DNA from: Lachnospiraceae bacterium
GTDB taxonomy: Bacteria > Bacillota > Clostridia > Lachnospirales > Lachnospiraceae
Length of the DNA stretch: 64,000 bases
Direction of reading: 5' to 3'
Assembly (NCBI GenBank): GCA_024399135.1
Contig: JAKSHY010000004.1
Location: 113,756 to 177,755, forward strand
A program made the translations under genes and the position numbers. Below, piece by piece: positions 28,050-38,059 of the stretch (the stretch's first letter is position 1; every line of letters starts with the position of its first letter). The notes below the pieces were generated by a model that worked only from the letters and a program-made list of their open reading frames with translations, did no database searches and was not told where the DNA came from.

Positions 28050-28721
28050 TTATCTGATGGTTTTAAAAAATTCAATGACTTCAAACAGATTATCGTATAT
28101 TCCAAAGGATAATTCTTTCATTTCTTCATCTGCGTCAATTAAATCCGGTACCATAATTGGAATCATTCCGGCTGCATGCGCTGATCTGATTCCATTATAT
28201 GAATCTTCTATAGCGATTGCCTCTTCTGGTGAAACCTTAAGATTTTTGCAGGCAAGTAAATATATATCCGGAGCTGGTTTACTAACCTTCAGCATATCTC
28301 CACAGGTAATATAATCAAAATAAGAAATTAATTTTGCATCTGACAACTGCTGCTTAACTGTTGCCTCCTTAGTAGAAGATGCAAGTCCGATGATATAATT
28401 TTCTTCTTTTAAATATTTAAGAATTTCTCTGGCACCAGGAAGAACTGGTAATCTTCCTTCGTCATACCTTTCATGAAATCTTCTTGATGCTTCACTTTGA
28501 AAAGACTCAACATCAAAATCTTCACCATAATTATCCTTTAAAATCTGAGTTGTTTTCACAACTGTAGTTCCAATACACTTTTTGAATACTTCTTCCATAT
28601 TTGAAAGATTATTTTCTCTGGCGAGCTCCATCCAGATATCCAAACATCCTTTTTCCGAATCAAATATTACTCCATCCATATCGAAAACTACTGCTTTTAC
28701 GTTTTTCATATCTATTTCCAT
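28050..28721 (-). CDS. HAD-superfamily phosphatase (beta-phosphoglucomutase-like)
   Basis: A 223-residue HAD subfamily IA protein. The nucleophile motif is VVFDMDGVIFDSE (Asp nucleophile and acid/base Asp), motif II is GLASSTKEA, motif III Lys is in VSKPAPDIYL and motif IV is AIEDSYNGIRSAHAAGM. The helical cap and the DGVIFDSE form resemble beta-phosphoglucomutase and sugar-phosphate phosphatases; which of these cannot be told. A second possible start lies four codons in. It is transcribed away from the GH43 gene and precedes mutS2. Confidence 0.85.
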   Translation of the reverse strand: MEIDMKNVKAVVFDMDGVIFDSEKGCLDIWMELARENNLSNMEEVFKKCIGTTVVKTTQILKDNYGEDFDVESFQSEASRRFHERYDEGRLPVLPGAREILKYLKEENYIIGLASSTKEATVKQQLSDAKLISYFDYITCGDMLKVSKPAPDIYLLACKNLKVSPEEAIAIEDSYNGIRSAHAAGMIPIMVPDLIDADEEMKELSFGIYDNLFEVIEFFKTIR

Positions 28722-28791
28722 TTATATAATTTCTCTTTCTGTTAGTACTGATAATTAAACATTTTACGTGCTATAATTATTTACGTCAATT

Positions 28792-28824
28792 TACTAAAAT
28801 GCTATTAATTCAACTATTTTAGTA
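28792..28824. promoter_or_regulatory. Putative operator between the HAD and GH43 genes
   Basis: TACTAAAAT (28792-28800) and ATTTTAGTA (28816-28824) are perfect 9-bp inverted repeats spaced 15 bases apart, in the divergent promoter region and about 50 bases upstream of the GH43 start. TTTACGT also occurs twice nearby as a direct repeat. Confidence 0.5.
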
Positions 28825-28872
28825 CTATAAATTGGAACTTTTTAACGTTACAGATTTTTTTAGGAGCATTTC

Positions 28873-30351
28873 ATGAATATAAACCCAATTATTAAATTAG
28901 ATTATCCAGATGTTGACGCCATCCGAGTGGACGATACTTATTACATGATTAGTACGACAATGCACTTTTTCCCTGGCGGAGAAATACTTAAATCAAAAGA
29001 TTTAATTAACTGGGAACATGCAACCTTTATCTATGACAGATTAGATTCCACTCCAGAGCAGAAGCTTGAAAATGGACAAAACATATATGGAAAAGGTATG
29101 TGGGCGGCCTCATTAAGATACCACAATGGTATTTTCTATGTTGTATTCGTATGCAATGATACCCAAAAAACATATCTTTACACATCTAAATCAATTAGCG
29201 GACCATGGGCTAAATCTAATATTGAAGGCTTCTATCATGACTTATCACTTCTATTCGATGATGACAGAGTTTTCATCGTATATGGCAACAGACAAATATA
29301 TTTGACTGAGCTTGATTCAGATCTTAAAGGGCCTAAAGAGGGTGGAATCAATAAAGTCATAATTGAAGACTCAAAGAAGACACCTCTCGGCTATGAAGGA
29401 GCACATTTTTATAAAATTAATGGTAAATACTACATCTTCCTGATACACAGCAAAGAAGACAGATGGTTTAGAACTGAAGCCTGCTTCGTATCAGATACTG
29501 TTGATGGTGAATATACCGGAAAGGACATTCTCGAAAATGATATGGGATACTGTAACTCAGGAATCGCACAGGGTGGTATAGTAGACACCAAAGATGGACA
29601 TTACTATGCAATTCTCTTTCAGGACCGCGGCGCCGTTGGAAGAATTCCTGTACTTATTCCAATGATTTTCGAAAACGATTTCCCTAAACTTCTCGAAGAT
29701 GAAATAACTAATATAAACATCCAATACGACACTAATGTCAGAAAATGCATTCCGCTTTCTTCTTCAGATGATTTTAATGAAGAAGGTCCTTCGTTTGGTT
29801 TAAAGAGTTTCTGGCAGTTTAATCACGAACCCGATCTTTCACTTTGCTCTATTGACCTCAAAATGGGAACATGGACTGTAACCACCCAAAATACTGTCAC
29901 CTGTCTTACTCAAGCAAAGAATATGATTACTCAAAGACTATTCTGGCCTTCATGTCATGTCGAGGTAACTGTAGATGCTTCCATGCTCAATGATGGAGAT
30001 TATGCAGGACTGTGTGTTCTTCAGGGAGCATATGGTTTTTCTGCAATAACGAAAGATAATGGTGAATATTTTATGGTAATGCATTCTAATGAATGTAACA
30101 GCAGTGAAATGATGTCCTATGAATATACTGAGTATGAAAAAGAAAGAATACCCCTCACCTCTCCTGTAGCAACACTTTCTTTCGACGCTGACTTTATGAA
30201 TATGAAGGATACTGTGAAATTTAATATTGGACCTTCACACAAAATGTATTTTAAGCTTGATCACTTTGCAGGAAACAGAGCTGGTCTATTCATATATTCA
30301 ACAAAAAAAGCGGGTGGAAGTGCTACCTTCACCCACTTTGTATTAAGCTAA
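28873..30351 (+). CDS. Glycoside hydrolase family 43 enzyme (xylosidase/arabinofuranosidase-like)
   Basis: A 492-residue cytosolic enzyme without a signal peptide. Residues 1-290 form the five-bladed propeller of GH43. The general base Asp is in LDYPDVDAIRVDDTYYM, the typical MWAASLRYHNGIFYVVF follows, and the acid is probably the Glu in GYEGAHFYKINGKYYI. Residues about 300-490 are a beta-sandwich as in GH43 xylosidases. It probably trims imported xylan or arabinan oligosaccharides. An AGGAG site precedes the ATG. It stands alone, converging with manA with a 4-base gap; a dyad upstream suggests specific control. Confidence 0.85.
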   Translation: MNINPIIKLDYPDVDAIRVDDTYYMISTTMHFFPGGEILKSKDLINWEHATFIYDRLDSTPEQKLENGQNIYGKGMWAASLRYHNGIFYVVFVCNDTQKTYLYTSKSISGPWAKSNIEGFYHDLSLLFDDDRVFIVYGNRQIYLTELDSDLKGPKEGGINKVIIEDSKKTPLGYEGAHFYKINGKYYIFLIHSKEDRWFRTEACFVSDTVDGEYTGKDILENDMGYCNSGIAQGGIVDTKDGHYYAILFQDRGAVGRIPVLIPMIFENDFPKLLEDEITNINIQYDTNVRKCIPLSSSDDFNEEGPSFGLKSFWQFNHEPDLSLCSIDLKMGTWTVTTQNTVTCLTQAKNMITQRLFWPSCHVEVTVDASMLNDGDYAGLCVLQGAYGFSAITKDNGEYFMVMHSNECNSSEMMSYEYTEYEKERIPLTSPVATLSFDADFMNMKDTVKFNIGPSHKMYFKLDHFAGNRAGLFIYSTKKAGGSATFTHFVLS

Positions 30352-30355
30352 TATT

Positions 30356-31333
30356 TTATCCTCTTACTTCAAGAAACTGTATCTGTCCATGAATTGATAC
30401 TTCTTCAGAATCAGCAGGAAAGAATATGCAATCTCCCTTGAAGATATTAATATCTTCATTTTTGAATTTAATATTTCCACATCCATTGACACACAAAAGT
30501 ACTCTGAAGCTCATTTCATCAGTCTTGTACTTAACAATCTGACGTCTTTCGGTATTTACTATCATTCTGTACACTTCAAAATATTTACATCTGCAAAGAA
30601 GCTCTGATGCAACACCTCGCTTATAATTCAAAACTCTAAGTGGCTGCTTAGGCTCCTTTGAGCTCTTTAGATTGGCAGCCTTTAAAGCCTTTTCGATATG
30701 AAGAGGTCTTTTACTACCATCCTTATCAATTCTGTCATAATCATATAATCTATACGTAAGATTACTGTTTTCCTGTATTTCAGCGACTAATGTTCCTTCC
30801 CCAATAGCATGCACAGTACCGGCTTCTATGAAGAAAAGATCATCCTTCTTAATGTTTACCTGCTGAAGATGATTAATAAGAGTACCATTTTCGATAGATG
30901 AGCGAATCATATTCTCATCGCAATCATGGTTAAAGCCATAAATGAGCTTGGCATCTTTAGTGGCATCTAATACATACCACATCTCGGTTTTTCCAAGCTG
31001 CCCGTTTTCGTTCTCCATAGCATATTCATCAGTTGGATGGACCTGAACTGATAGATCACTCTTGGCATCTATGAACTTAATTAATATTGGAAGTTCATCT
31101 AATCCCTCGTGCTTACTTCCAAGAAAATATGGGTGTTCTTTAATGATTTTAGAAAGCTCCTGATTATTAAACTCACCACCCACAGCATAACTTGGGCCAT
31201 CAGGATGAGTACTGCATTCCCACGTTTCAGCCAGAGGAAACATATTTATGCCTTTTTCAAATTCGTTATTTAATCTCTGACCACCCCATAGGTAATCCTT
31301 ACCCGATGGCCTTAATAAAATAGGTTTATTCAT
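30356..31333 (-). CDS. manA: Mannose-6-phosphate isomerase, class I
   Basis: Zinc enzyme that interconverts mannose-6-phosphate and fructose-6-phosphate. The 325-residue length fits the short bacterial type. Motifs are DYLWGGQRL near the start, the zinc-ligand block LSVQVHPTDEYA, the Glu in KTEMWYVLDA, and a further His in AGTVHAIGEG with the conserved RLYDYDR. It follows manC by 3 bases, with AAGGAAT as ribosome binding site, so the pair supplies mannose-1-phosphate/GDP-mannose chemistry or mannose breakdown. No phosphomannomutase is in the window. Confidence 0.94.
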   Translation of the reverse strand: MNKPILLRPSGKDYLWGGQRLNNEFEKGINMFPLAETWECSTHPDGPSYAVGGEFNNQELSKIIKEHPYFLGSKHEGLDELPILIKFIDAKSDLSVQVHPTDEYAMENENGQLGKTEMWYVLDATKDAKLIYGFNHDCDENMIRSSIENGTLINHLQQVNIKKDDLFFIEAGTVHAIGEGTLVAEIQENSNLTYRLYDYDRIDKDGSKRPLHIEKALKAANLKSSKEPKQPLRVLNYKRGVASELLCRCKYFEVYRMIVNTERRQIVKYKTDEMSFRVLLCVNGCGNIKFKNEDINIFKGDCIFFPADSEEVSIHGQIQFLEVRG

Positions 31334-31336
31334 TCC

Positions 31337-32653
31337 TTAATACTCTATATCGAACTTTTCCTTATCATCTGCCGTAATTTCTTTTCCAAGCTGAACCTCT
31401 ACGAGTTTCAGTTCACTCTCTGCAATAACTGTATGTCTGCAGCCTGCATTCATGGTAATAACATCACCAGCCTTAATATTCTGAGTATATCCATCAACTA
31501 TAGTGCTTCCACATCCAGAAAGTACTACCCATACTTCGTTTCTATTCTTATGGCTGTGATAATTCATCTTATGTCCTGGATTAAGTGTTACTTTAATAGT
31601 CATGGATTCATTCTCAACATCCATAACCTTGTAGCTTCCCCATGACTTCTCGGCGAACATAATATGCTCATCGAACTTATCAACGAAAGGTTTAATATAT
31701 GAACTCTGTTCCTTGTCAGAAACTAAAATACCATCAGGAGATGCCGAAATAACTACGTCATGAAGTCCCATAGCAAGAATTGGTACATCCATCTCATTAA
31801 GAATATGAACATCAGAACAGGTCTCATTCATGACACCTTTTCCTATAACATTTTCTTCCATGGCTTCTGTAAGAGTATTCCAAGTTCCAAGATCCTTCCA
31901 CTCACCATTAAAACGCATAACCTTAATGTTATTTTCCTTTTCAACAACTGCATAGTCGAAGGAAATTTTATTTAGTGTTTCGTATTTTGAAAAAAGATCA
32001 TAGTAATCATCAAAATCTATTAATTCATGAGCCTTGGAGAGCACATACTTTAATTTATATGCGAAAACTCCACCATTCCATAAAGCTCCCTCTTTAATAT
32101 ATTCCTCAGCAACTTCCTTGGTTGGCTTTTCTTTAAATTCCTTAACCTTAGATGTAGCATCAGCACTAACAGGAATGATATATCCGTATTTTTCAGATGG
32201 ATAGGTTGGCTCAATACCCATAAGAACAAGATTAGCCTCTCCCTTATCTGCTTCCTTCGAAAGATCCTTTACTGCCGAAAAATAATCATCATTAACATAT
32301 GGATCAACCGGGCATACAACGACTGACTCTTCAGGACTAACCTTCATCACATCAACAAGATATGCTGTAGCCAATGCAATAGCTGGGAATGTATCTCTTC
32401 TATATGGTTCAACTGATATTCCAACATTTTCACCAAGCTGGTTATGAATAGATGAAACCTGTGTTTTAGAAGTAGCAATTGTGACAGTAGCGTCAGGATC
32501 TACTCCTTTTATCTGTCTGTAGACACGCTGAACCATAGACTCGTATGTTCCATCCTCTGTCTTAAAAATCTTAATAAACTGTTTTGATCTTATGTCGTTT
32601 GACAGTGGCCAAAGACGCTTTCCTGAACCACCTGATAACAATACAATATTCAT
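31337..32653 (-). CDS. manC: Mannose-1-phosphate guanylyltransferase with cupin domain
   Basis: Makes GDP-mannose from mannose-1-phosphate and GTP. The 438-residue protein has the nucleotidyltransferase signature LLSGGSGKRLWPLSNDIRSK, FKEKPTKEVA and LWNGGVFAYK, and a C-terminal cupin domain (about 330-438; HKNRNEVWVVLSG, AGDVITMNAGCRHT). That cupin is the isomerase half in bifunctional enzymes; here manA follows separately, so it may be structural. The ATG at 32653 is preceded by an in-frame GTG; AGGAG serves either. A promoter-like TGGAAA-17-TATAAT lies upstream. Confidence 0.92.
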   Translation of the reverse strand: MNIVLLSGGSGKRLWPLSNDIRSKQFIKIFKTEDGTYESMVQRVYRQIKGVDPDATVTIATSKTQVSSIHNQLGENVGISVEPYRRDTFPAIALATAYLVDVMKVSPEESVVVCPVDPYVNDDYFSAVKDLSKEADKGEANLVLMGIEPTYPSEKYGYIIPVSADATSKVKEFKEKPTKEVAEEYIKEGALWNGGVFAYKLKYVLSKAHELIDFDDYYDLFSKYETLNKISFDYAVVEKENNIKVMRFNGEWKDLGTWNTLTEAMEENVIGKGVMNETCSDVHILNEMDVPILAMGLHDVVISASPDGILVSDKEQSSYIKPFVDKFDEHIMFAEKSWGSYKVMDVENESMTIKVTLNPGHKMNYHSHKNRNEVWVVLSGCGSTIVDGYTQNIKAGDVITMNAGCRHTVIAESELKLVEVQLGKEITADDKEKFDIEY

Positions 32654-32804
32654 CACGTAATACTCCTGGTATAATATTTGCTTATGTCAGTCACTACTAA
32701 ATTAATAGACCAACAAGCCTGACTCTATTCATTATAAATGATTATAAAAACTATTTCCACATAAGAGAAATATGGTCACAATCCTTTATCAATAAGCAAT
32801 TCGA

Positions 32805-35009
32805 TTAGTCCGCTTCCATAATGTGTATAAGACAGCTCTTAAAGTCTCCCCACATATTCTTAACAAGATAACCTGCATTCATCAGAATCTCACCTGTATA
32901 GGTTCTGTCTTCTCCCTCTATCTTATAATTTCTCTTAGGATCAAGGCCCTTAAATTTAATCTTCCTGCTGTGATAGTTAGGTCTCATCATAACCTGTACA
33001 TAGGTATATAGTGCTTCTTTTTTGTCCTTGCTAACTACTCCATAGCAGTCATACTGTCCGTTCTTACTATATGAAGCTACTCTGTAATAATCACCCTCAC
33101 GAACCAAATCATTATACTTATGATACATCTTCGTCTGGGAAGGTATCATATCTTTGTCCTCTTTAGGTATCTTAGTAACATCAAGTTCATATCCAAAAGT
33201 TCCGGCAAGTGCAACATGCCCTCTTGTTTCGAACGGAGTAACTCTTCCAACTGTATGGTTAGGACAGTCTGAAACATGAGCCCCCATAGATGAAAGCGGA
33301 TATACAAGAGCTGTTCCTTCCTGAATTATGAGCCTTTCTACAGCATCAGTATCATCTGAACACCAGATTTGAGGGCCATAGAAAAGCATTCCAGGATCAA
33401 ATCTTGCTCCACCACCAGAACAGTTCTCCAGAAGAAGATTAGGGAATTCGCTAATAAGTCTTTCCTGGAGATCATATACTCCAAGCACATATCTATGGAA
33501 TAATTCACCCATTCTTTCTTTTGGCAAAGATACAGAACCTATATCCGACAACTGCCTGTTCATATCCCATTTGACGTATTCAATATTCGCTGACCTTAAC
33601 ACCTTCGCAACGCTTTCATACACATAATCTCGTACTTCTTCTCTGGTAATATCCAAAACATACTGATTTCTACTTAATGTTGGAACACGCCCCGGAATGG
33701 CTATAGCCCAGTCCGGATGCTCTCTGTAAAGATCTGATAAAGGACTTACCATCTCAGGCTCGAACCATATTCCGAATTTCATTCCAAGCTTATTTACTTC
33801 ATCAGCAAGATATTTTAATCCACCTTTTAACTTTTCTTCATTGACGATCCAGTCTCCTAATGACGTATTATCATCTTCTCTATGACCAAACCATCCATCA
33901 TCCATTACCAGCATTTCAATTCCAAGCTTTGATGCCTCCCTGGCAATTGAAATGAGCTTCTCCTCATTAAAATCAAAGTAAGTAGCTTCCCAGTTATTAA
34001 TAAGAATTGGTCTTTTCTTATCCTTATAAGGAGAACGGATTAAATGCTTTCTATATAAATCATGGAATGTTCTTGTCATGTGACCTGTTCCAAAAGAAGA
34101 ATACACCATAACAACCTCAGGTGCTTCAAAAGTATCTCCTTCTCGAAGCTTCCATTTGAAATCCTCACTATTAATTCCCATGAGCATTCTTATCTGTCCG
34201 AACTGATCTTCCGCTACACTTGCATGGAAGTTTCCAGAATATACGAAATTCATGGCGTATACTTCACCAGATTCATCTGTTGCATCAGCATTTTTAATCA
34301 TTAAAAAAGGATTCATCTGATGAGAAGATTCTCCACGAGTCGAATCAATACTTACTCTTGCCCTATTGACTTCACTCTCAACCATATGTCTTTCTCTTGC
34401 CCAGGAACCATGCAATGTTACGGCAACGAAGTCATCGTTATCCATGTCAAGACATGCTGAATAAATCTTCTTTAGGAAGACAGAGTCTTTCGAATTGTTA
34501 GTAACCTTCACACTTCTCGTAATAACATCAAGGTCTTCAAATACAGAATATATAAGGTCAATTGAAAGCTTTAATGGTTCGTCAATACAATGAATCACCA
34601 AAGAAGTGACATCCTTGTCAGAACCAAATGTTGAAGGAAGTCCGCTAATCTTATTCTTTCCATTTATTATTTCATATGAATCATATATAAGTCCTACTGC
34701 AAAATTACCACCAGAAGACTCAACACTTAAACAGTCCTCTCTGTAATCACCAATACCATGTGTTGGAAACTCCATTGGAAAACTGTCTAAAAACGAAGAT
34801 TTGTCACGATTATTTTTTGAAGGTACCCATGGCATTTCATCTATTCTCAATATATGCTCTATGCCAGGATCTTCTATCTTTTTCCCATAATAAATGTGAC
34901 CCACATATCCTTCATCAACTATACCTATACAGTAGGTAGTGTTCGGTGTATCAAGCTTAAAGATATCTTTCACATAGCTATTTTTTACTTCATAGTGATT
35001 AACAGGCAT
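32805..35009 (-). CDS. Alpha-galactosidase, GH36
   Basis: Releases alpha-1,6-linked galactose from raffinose-type sugars or galactomannan. The 734-residue length and lack of a signal peptide fit the cytosolic tetrameric GH36 group. The catalytic nucleophile is the Asp in YVKWDMNRQLSD, and the acid/base is in the SCSDDTDAV-type segment WCSDDTDAVERL, after ENCSGGGARFDPGML. The conserved WEATYFDFNEE and MLVMDDGWFG segments of the barrel are present. It starts with AGGAG. Its neighbours manC/manA and GH43 suggest use of plant galactomannan or hemicellulose. Confidence 0.94.
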   Translation of the reverse strand: MPVNHYEVKNSYVKDIFKLDTPNTTYCIGIVDEGYVGHIYYGKKIEDPGIEHILRIDEMPWVPSKNNRDKSSFLDSFPMEFPTHGIGDYREDCLSVESSGGNFAVGLIYDSYEIINGKNKISGLPSTFGSDKDVTSLVIHCIDEPLKLSIDLIYSVFEDLDVITRSVKVTNNSKDSVFLKKIYSACLDMDNDDFVAVTLHGSWARERHMVESEVNRARVSIDSTRGESSHQMNPFLMIKNADATDESGEVYAMNFVYSGNFHASVAEDQFGQIRMLMGINSEDFKWKLREGDTFEAPEVVMVYSSFGTGHMTRTFHDLYRKHLIRSPYKDKKRPILINNWEATYFDFNEEKLISIAREASKLGIEMLVMDDGWFGHREDDNTSLGDWIVNEEKLKGGLKYLADEVNKLGMKFGIWFEPEMVSPLSDLYREHPDWAIAIPGRVPTLSRNQYVLDITREEVRDYVYESVAKVLRSANIEYVKWDMNRQLSDIGSVSLPKERMGELFHRYVLGVYDLQERLISEFPNLLLENCSGGGARFDPGMLFYGPQIWCSDDTDAVERLIIQEGTALVYPLSSMGAHVSDCPNHTVGRVTPFETRGHVALAGTFGYELDVTKIPKEDKDMIPSQTKMYHKYNDLVREGDYYRVASYSKNGQYDCYGVVSKDKKEALYTYVQVMMRPNYHSRKIKFKGLDPKRNYKIEGEDRTYTGEILMNAGYLVKNMWGDFKSCLIHIMEAD

Positions 35010-35160
35010 TCCTTTTCTCCTTTTAAACTTTCTTTACAATAGATTTTAATTTAAAAATACCTAAAGTAAAACAATTTTTGTAATTTATAAAGCATTATAT
35101 GTATGATATACTTTTGAGTTAACAGGGTGTTACTTTTATGTTTGTTTTAGGGGGAAGAGC

Positions 35161-35778
35161 ATGAAACTTTCAGAAATTAAACCGGGCGAAAATATAATTT
35201 TAGTCATTTCAAAGGATACTAAACGTCTTCAGATGGAAGCTCATATAGCTGAAAATCATTCTGAAGTATCCTCAAGTATTGTTCTCCATAATCAGGCAGA
35301 AAACAAAAGACTTGTTTTCGACAATGTAGATATAAGTGTCCAGTATCAAAATGGAGATACTCTTCCAATACAGTGGAACAGTGCAACCATCACCTCTGTT
35401 CCTGGTAAGTATGAATTAAGGGCAAAGGGTGAGGGAAAGCCTGTAAACAGAAGAAACTGTTTCAGAGTAGGTGTATCTGCTGAAGGCACTATGATAGGAA
35501 AGGATCATCAGCCTAAAAATGTAACAATAAGAGATGTCAGTCTTTCTGGCTTTTCTATTACTGACAAATTCGGAACACTAGACATCAAACCCAATGATTT
35601 AATCAAAATTGAATTCGAGGATGAAGAAACCAAAATCAAGCTTGAAGGAAGAGCTGTACGCGTAGCAGAACAGGATAACAAAACCATCTACGGCTTCGTT
35701 ATCACATCAATCTGCAGCAATCTTTCACCTTATATAATGGTTAAACAAAGAAAAATGTCCAAAACCAGAAACAGTTAA
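35161..35778 (+). CDS. PilZ-domain protein, probable c-di-GMP receptor
   Basis: A 205-residue protein of the YcgR-like layout: an N-terminal domain of about 95 residues, then PilZ. The c-di-GMP-binding motifs are readable as RRNCFRV (RxxxR-type arginines) and DVSLSGFSI (D-x-S-x-x-G). Such proteins brake flagella or control exopolysaccharide. The ribosome binding site is the strong AGGGGGAAG. It converges with the cNMP-fold gene, the stop codons overlapping by 4 bases. The GGDEF/EAL protein at 41-44 kb is a candidate partner in the same signalling network. Confidence 0.88.
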   Translation: MKLSEIKPGENIILVISKDTKRLQMEAHIAENHSEVSSSIVLHNQAENKRLVFDNVDISVQYQNGDTLPIQWNSATITSVPGKYELRAKGEGKPVNRRNCFRVGVSAEGTMIGKDHQPKNVTIRDVSLSGFSITDKFGTLDIKPNDLIKIEFEDEETKIKLEGRAVRVAEQDNKTIYGFVITSICSNLSPYIMVKQRKMSKTRNS

Positions 35779-38057
35779 CCTTCAAGGAAATGCATTTGCA
35801 TCTCAATCTCATCTGGAACCTCTTTTCCCATATTGGATATTTTCTTAATCAAATTATCCATTCTGTGAATTTTGGCTCCCTGTTTTACTTCGTATCGCTC
35901 AACCATATCTTTGTACATAGGGTTTAATCCCAGTTTTTTTCTAACATCTCGTGAGAATGGAACATAAGAAAACATAATAGCTCTTACAACCTTATTAAGT
36001 CGTGGCGAACCCTGGCTTTCGAAATTGATCCACACTATATAATCTCTTATGAACATTTCTCTAAAGCTGTTCTTACTTCGAACAAGATCATTTTTAATCT
36101 TGTCCTTGGCTTCTGCTGATAATTCATTATTTTTCCTATAGAACTGAACATAATCAAAATATTCAGAAGTAAGTGAATGCTCTGTAATATCATTCCATCT
36201 TGCGCCCTGAACTCGCTTACACATTTCCCATCTGAACTGTCCCGTAAGCTTAAGAATCTGATTATATAAATCTTCCTGCTGAAAAATTGAAAGAAACATC
36301 CTGGCTGGTGTGGTTCTTCTCTTTCCTTCGATTTCCTGCCACATTATTCCACGATTTCCAATGTTAGGTGTAAGGATAAAATCAGGAAGTATCTCGACAT
36401 CTATTATTTCCTTTGATATTCCGTTTTCTGGAGCTGCATACATGGTCTGCCTATAGTAAGCACCATAATCAATGGATCTTATTTTAACTACTGACTCCCT
36501 GACCTTATCTGCAGTAACCAGCATTTCTTCAAGTCCCTTAATAAGATTATGCTCCGAAAGGAGTGGGCAAAACGTCGTTATTCTACCTGTAGTCGTCTTA
36601 TTCACTGAGCCAAAAATATTATCAAGCTCATACTTAACCCTTGATTCAGAATCATTAAAGAGTGCAGCTTCTTCTTTTTTGCTTATCTTATTATTACGCA
36701 TCTGCTCATGAAGATACTCTGCGTAATCCGTATCAAATTCATTTCGACCAGGATCCTTTTTGCACTCATATATACTCATTAGCCATTCATAATATGAATA
36801 AACTCCTATGGTAGGATCTGTTGGAAGTTTTTCTACCAGATTATAAAGATATACTGCGTTATCAACTCCGATAAGCTCCTCATCAACATATCCGAAGTTA
36901 AAGAACATCTTAAGTATTGTTGGAACCTCAGTTTCCAGTGCACTTCTTAAAAATGCCAGCTGATATATTTCATTAAACTCCTTAGCTATTTGAGTTCTTA
37001 GCTTTCGAATATTATCTTCACTGCCATTTTTGTTAACTGTATTTTTGTACAAAGATATATTTTCATAAAAAGACTTTGCAAGTTCTTCTGAAGGATTAGC
37101 ATATTCTATGATGACATTCAAGGACTCAGAAACGTTGGCAAACTGCTCCTCACCATGAGACTCAACATTTTTGTCCCTCTTAAGCGATATTTCCTTTGCT
37201 TCTATAAGAATTCTTTCATAATCATCTTTTCTTTGCTCATAAAACTCTTCCTGGTCAATTCCCTGAGTTTCAGCCTGCATCATAATATCGTTAATTGTTC
37301 GTATGATACGTCCCATAGTTGGATCATCTATACCAACCTTCTTGGCACCCTTAATATATAAGGATAAGAATAATTCTAATAAATCTACTCCATTTTCATT
37401 AACTAAAAGAGCCATTAAGTCTGTCTTATTCGTTTCAACTTCACTGCAGGCCGTAACCATACTGGTGATATCATTCGAAGATTTAAGAAGTAATCCTGTC
37501 AAAAAGTCAGGATCTGATGCATTAGTTCCTGCACCTGTAACTATTTCTTCTAAAACCGAATAATATCCTGTCATCCACTCTGGAAGTATCTCTTCAAAAT
37601 CGAAATTAATTACGTCATCATAGGAAGCCAATTCGCCTGGTGAAGTAGAAAGCTTTTCACACATAAAAATATAGTCTTCATACGATGAGGCAAGATATGT
37701 TTTAATACTTTCGTATTCGTTCTTAAGCAATCTGTAAAGACCTGATATTTCACCAAGCTGTCTGAATAACGATGACAGGAAAAACTTATGTGTATCCTTA
37801 TTTGATGTTAAAAATGAACTGAGCTGTCCGAAAGAAAATGGATATTCTACTACCTGACATTTTTCGATAGCTTCATATGTCATGACAGTATGCCTGTGAC
37901 CTAAATCAGCAATTCCTATGAAATCTCCATTTTTTAGAATGTAACTTCCACCAACAAATGATACTCGTACTGATCCTTTCATAATCAGTATGAGTCTGTC
38001 TGCAGTATCCCCAGTATTAAATATTTTAGTTCCTGCTTCAATACTTACTAAACCCAT
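35775..38057 (-). CDS. Cyclic-nucleotide-binding-fold protein with long uncharacterised C-terminus
   Basis: A 760-residue cytosolic protein. Residues about 1-110 are a cNMP-binding (CRP-like) beta-roll with IFNTGDTADRLILIMKGSVR and LKNGDFIG. The usual RxA phosphate-binding motif is not evident, so a different ligand or none is possible. The remaining 650 residues are mainly helical and charged. I recognise no catalytic motif and no DNA-binding helix-turn-helix. The start has GGAAGGG. It is followed by nothing in the same direction and preceded by rsmA with a 2-base gap, so it is likely co-transcribed with rsmA and tatD. Confidence 0.7.
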   Translation of the reverse strand: MGLVSIEAGTKIFNTGDTADRLILIMKGSVRVSFVGGSYILKNGDFIGIADLGHRHTVMTYEAIEKCQVVEYPFSFGQLSSFLTSNKDTHKFFLSSLFRQLGEISGLYRLLKNEYESIKTYLASSYEDYIFMCEKLSTSPGELASYDDVINFDFEEILPEWMTGYYSVLEEIVTGAGTNASDPDFLTGLLLKSSNDITSMVTACSEVETNKTDLMALLVNENGVDLLELFLSLYIKGAKKVGIDDPTMGRIIRTINDIMMQAETQGIDQEEFYEQRKDDYERILIEAKEISLKRDKNVESHGEEQFANVSESLNVIIEYANPSEELAKSFYENISLYKNTVNKNGSEDNIRKLRTQIAKEFNEIYQLAFLRSALETEVPTILKMFFNFGYVDEELIGVDNAVYLYNLVEKLPTDPTIGVYSYYEWLMSIYECKKDPGRNEFDTDYAEYLHEQMRNNKISKKEEAALFNDSESRVKYELDNIFGSVNKTTTGRITTFCPLLSEHNLIKGLEEMLVTADKVRESVVKIRSIDYGAYYRQTMYAAPENGISKEIIDVEILPDFILTPNIGNRGIMWQEIEGKRRTTPARMFLSIFQQEDLYNQILKLTGQFRWEMCKRVQGARWNDITEHSLTSEYFDYVQFYRKNNELSAEAKDKIKNDLVRSKNSFREMFIRDYIVWINFESQGSPRLNKVVRAIMFSYVPFSRDVRKKLGLNPMYKDMVERYEVKQGAKIHRMDNLIKKISNMGKEVPDEIEMQMHFLEG

Positions 38058-38059
38058 TT

